DNA of 14,218 nucleotides from an uncultured Ileibacterium sp. GTDB taxonomy: Bacteria; Bacillota; Clostridia; Peptostreptococcales; Anaerovoracaceae. Location of the stretch: contig CABTXQ010000031.1 of the NCBI GenBank assembly GCA_902488835.1, positions 1-14,218 on the forward strand, in the 5' to 3' direction. The notes under the pieces are model-generated. The model was given only the letters and a program-made list of their open reading frames with translations, had not been told where the DNA came from and did no database searches. The position numbers were made by a program, and so were the translations under genes. This document shows positions 13,587 to 14,218 of the stretch, piece after piece; the first letter of the stretch is position 1, and each line of letters starts with the position of its first letter.

Positions 13587-14218
13587 TGATAATAACCGGG
13601 ATGTCCGGTGCCGGAAAGACTAAGGCTGTAGACTGGTTTGAAGATCAGAAATATTACTGCATTGACAATATGCCGCCAACATTGATTAAGAACTTTATAG
13701 ATCTTTCCATTTCAAGTAAAAAAGTTGAAAAAGCGGCCTTCGTAGCAGATATAAGATCGGGAACATTTTTCGCAGAAATTGAAAATATAGTTGATGAACT
13801 TAAGAAAATGAATAATATCGACGTCAAAGTCCTCTTCCTTGAAGCAGCAGTTCCGACAATTGTGAGAAGGTATAATGAAACAAGGCGTAATCATCCGCTT
13901 ACAGGGGGAAAGGCAACGGCAGATGTTATAAGGCTTGAAAAAGAAAAACTTGAAGGCATGAAAGAAAGAGCCGATTACATTATAGATACGACAGGTCTTA
14001 AGGTTTCAGACTTCCATTCCGAGATGGAGAATGTCATAAAGGGAAATAAGGGCATGATGCCGTTTAATGTAAATATAAGTTCATTCGGATATAAATATGG
14101 AATTCCAATGGAAACGGATATAACATTTGATTTAAGATTCATACCAAATCCTTATTATGTAAAAAGTTTAAGGAAATTGACAGGTAACAATAAGAAGGTT
14201 TCGGCATACGTATTCAGA
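13577..14218 (+). CDS. rapZ: RapZ/YvcJ family nucleotide-binding protein (3' partial)
   Basis: The first 214 residues of a RapZ (YvcJ) protein; about 70 are missing beyond the window, judged by the usual length near 285-290. Walker A GMSGAGKT (8-15), CIDNMPP (28-34), the ADIRSG strand, RRYNETRRNHPL (97-108), TADVIRLEKEKL, and the C-terminal-domain opening FGYKYGIP (170-177) with FIPNPYY are all clear. In E. coli RapZ binds the small RNA GlmZ and so controls glucosamine-6-phosphate synthase; in B. subtilis YvcJ hydrolyses nucleotides and affects competence, with the RNA role untested. The start is TTG with a strong SD, overlapping the PHP gene by 10 nt. yvcK and whiA would be expected next, as in many Firmicutes. 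Confidence 0.94.
   Translation, partial: MEVMIITGMSGAGKTKAVDWFEDQKYYCIDNMPPTLIKNFIDLSISSKKVEKAAFVADIRSGTFFAEIENIVDELKKMNNIDVKVLFLEAAVPTIVRRYNETRRNHPLTGGKATADVIRLEKEKLEGMKERADYIIDTTGLKVSDFHSEMENVIKGNKGMMPFNVNISSFGYKYGIPMETDITFDLRFIPNPYYVKSLRKLTGNNKKVSAYVFR

Noticed and set aside
1..14218. CRISPR array, tRNA/rRNA genes, insertion sequences, phage or defence genes
   Set aside because: No regularly spaced repeats, RNA gene signatures, transposase or integrase frames, or terminal repeats were seen on either strand.

Overview
The window looks like a chromosomal segment of an AT-rich, low-G+C Gram-positive anaerobe, most likely a member of the Clostridia. The reasons are heavy AGA/AGG and ATA codon use, GGAGG-type Shine-Dalgarno (SD) sites, a short (type II) MurB, and the gene order murB - PHP phosphoesterase - rapZ/yvcJ that is common in Clostridia. 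I cannot assign a genus from the sequence alone.

Region 1 (1-2101, + strand) holds the end of one ABC half-exporter and a complete second one, overlapping by 8 nt. Their motifs show a heterodimeric exporter with one degenerate and one consensus ATP site. Region 2 (2146-2870, + strand) is a single membrane-anchored DUF218/SanA-like gene. It has its own extended -10 promoter placed so close to the start codon that the mRNA may be leaderless, and it ends at a strong intrinsic terminator. Region 3 (2888-4345, - strand) is an AGCS-family sodium:alanine/glycine symporter that converges on the same terminator.

Region 4 (4346-4789) is a divergent, very AT-rich control region of about 440 bp. It holds two good sigma-A promoters reading right, candidate promoters reading left, a 10-6-10 inverted repeat with a third identical half-site, an 11-bp tandem repeat, a hairpin in the symporter leader, and a 13-codon leader ORF whose stop overlaps the TTG start of the next gene.

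Region 5 (4790-14218, + strand) reads as one long operon of eight genes with gaps of 12 nt or less, or short overlaps: a type II (SERCA-like) Ca2+ P-type ATPase, a MATE exporter, 5-formyltetrahydrofolate cyclo-ligase, tryptophanyl-tRNA synthetase, an AI-2E family membrane protein, MurB, a PHP phosphoesterase and RapZ (cut by the window end). It joins ion and solute export, one-carbon and tRNA housekeeping functions, and peptidoglycan precursor synthesis. I saw no internal terminator.

I see no CRISPR array, tRNA, rRNA, insertion sequence, phage gene or clear defence system. Every long reading frame belongs to a known family, so I do not claim a new system. The most interesting material is regulatory: the symporter/Ca2+-ATPase intergenic region, the possible leaderless SanA-like gene, and a split in the operon between SD-less AUG starts and SD-led GUG/UUG starts.
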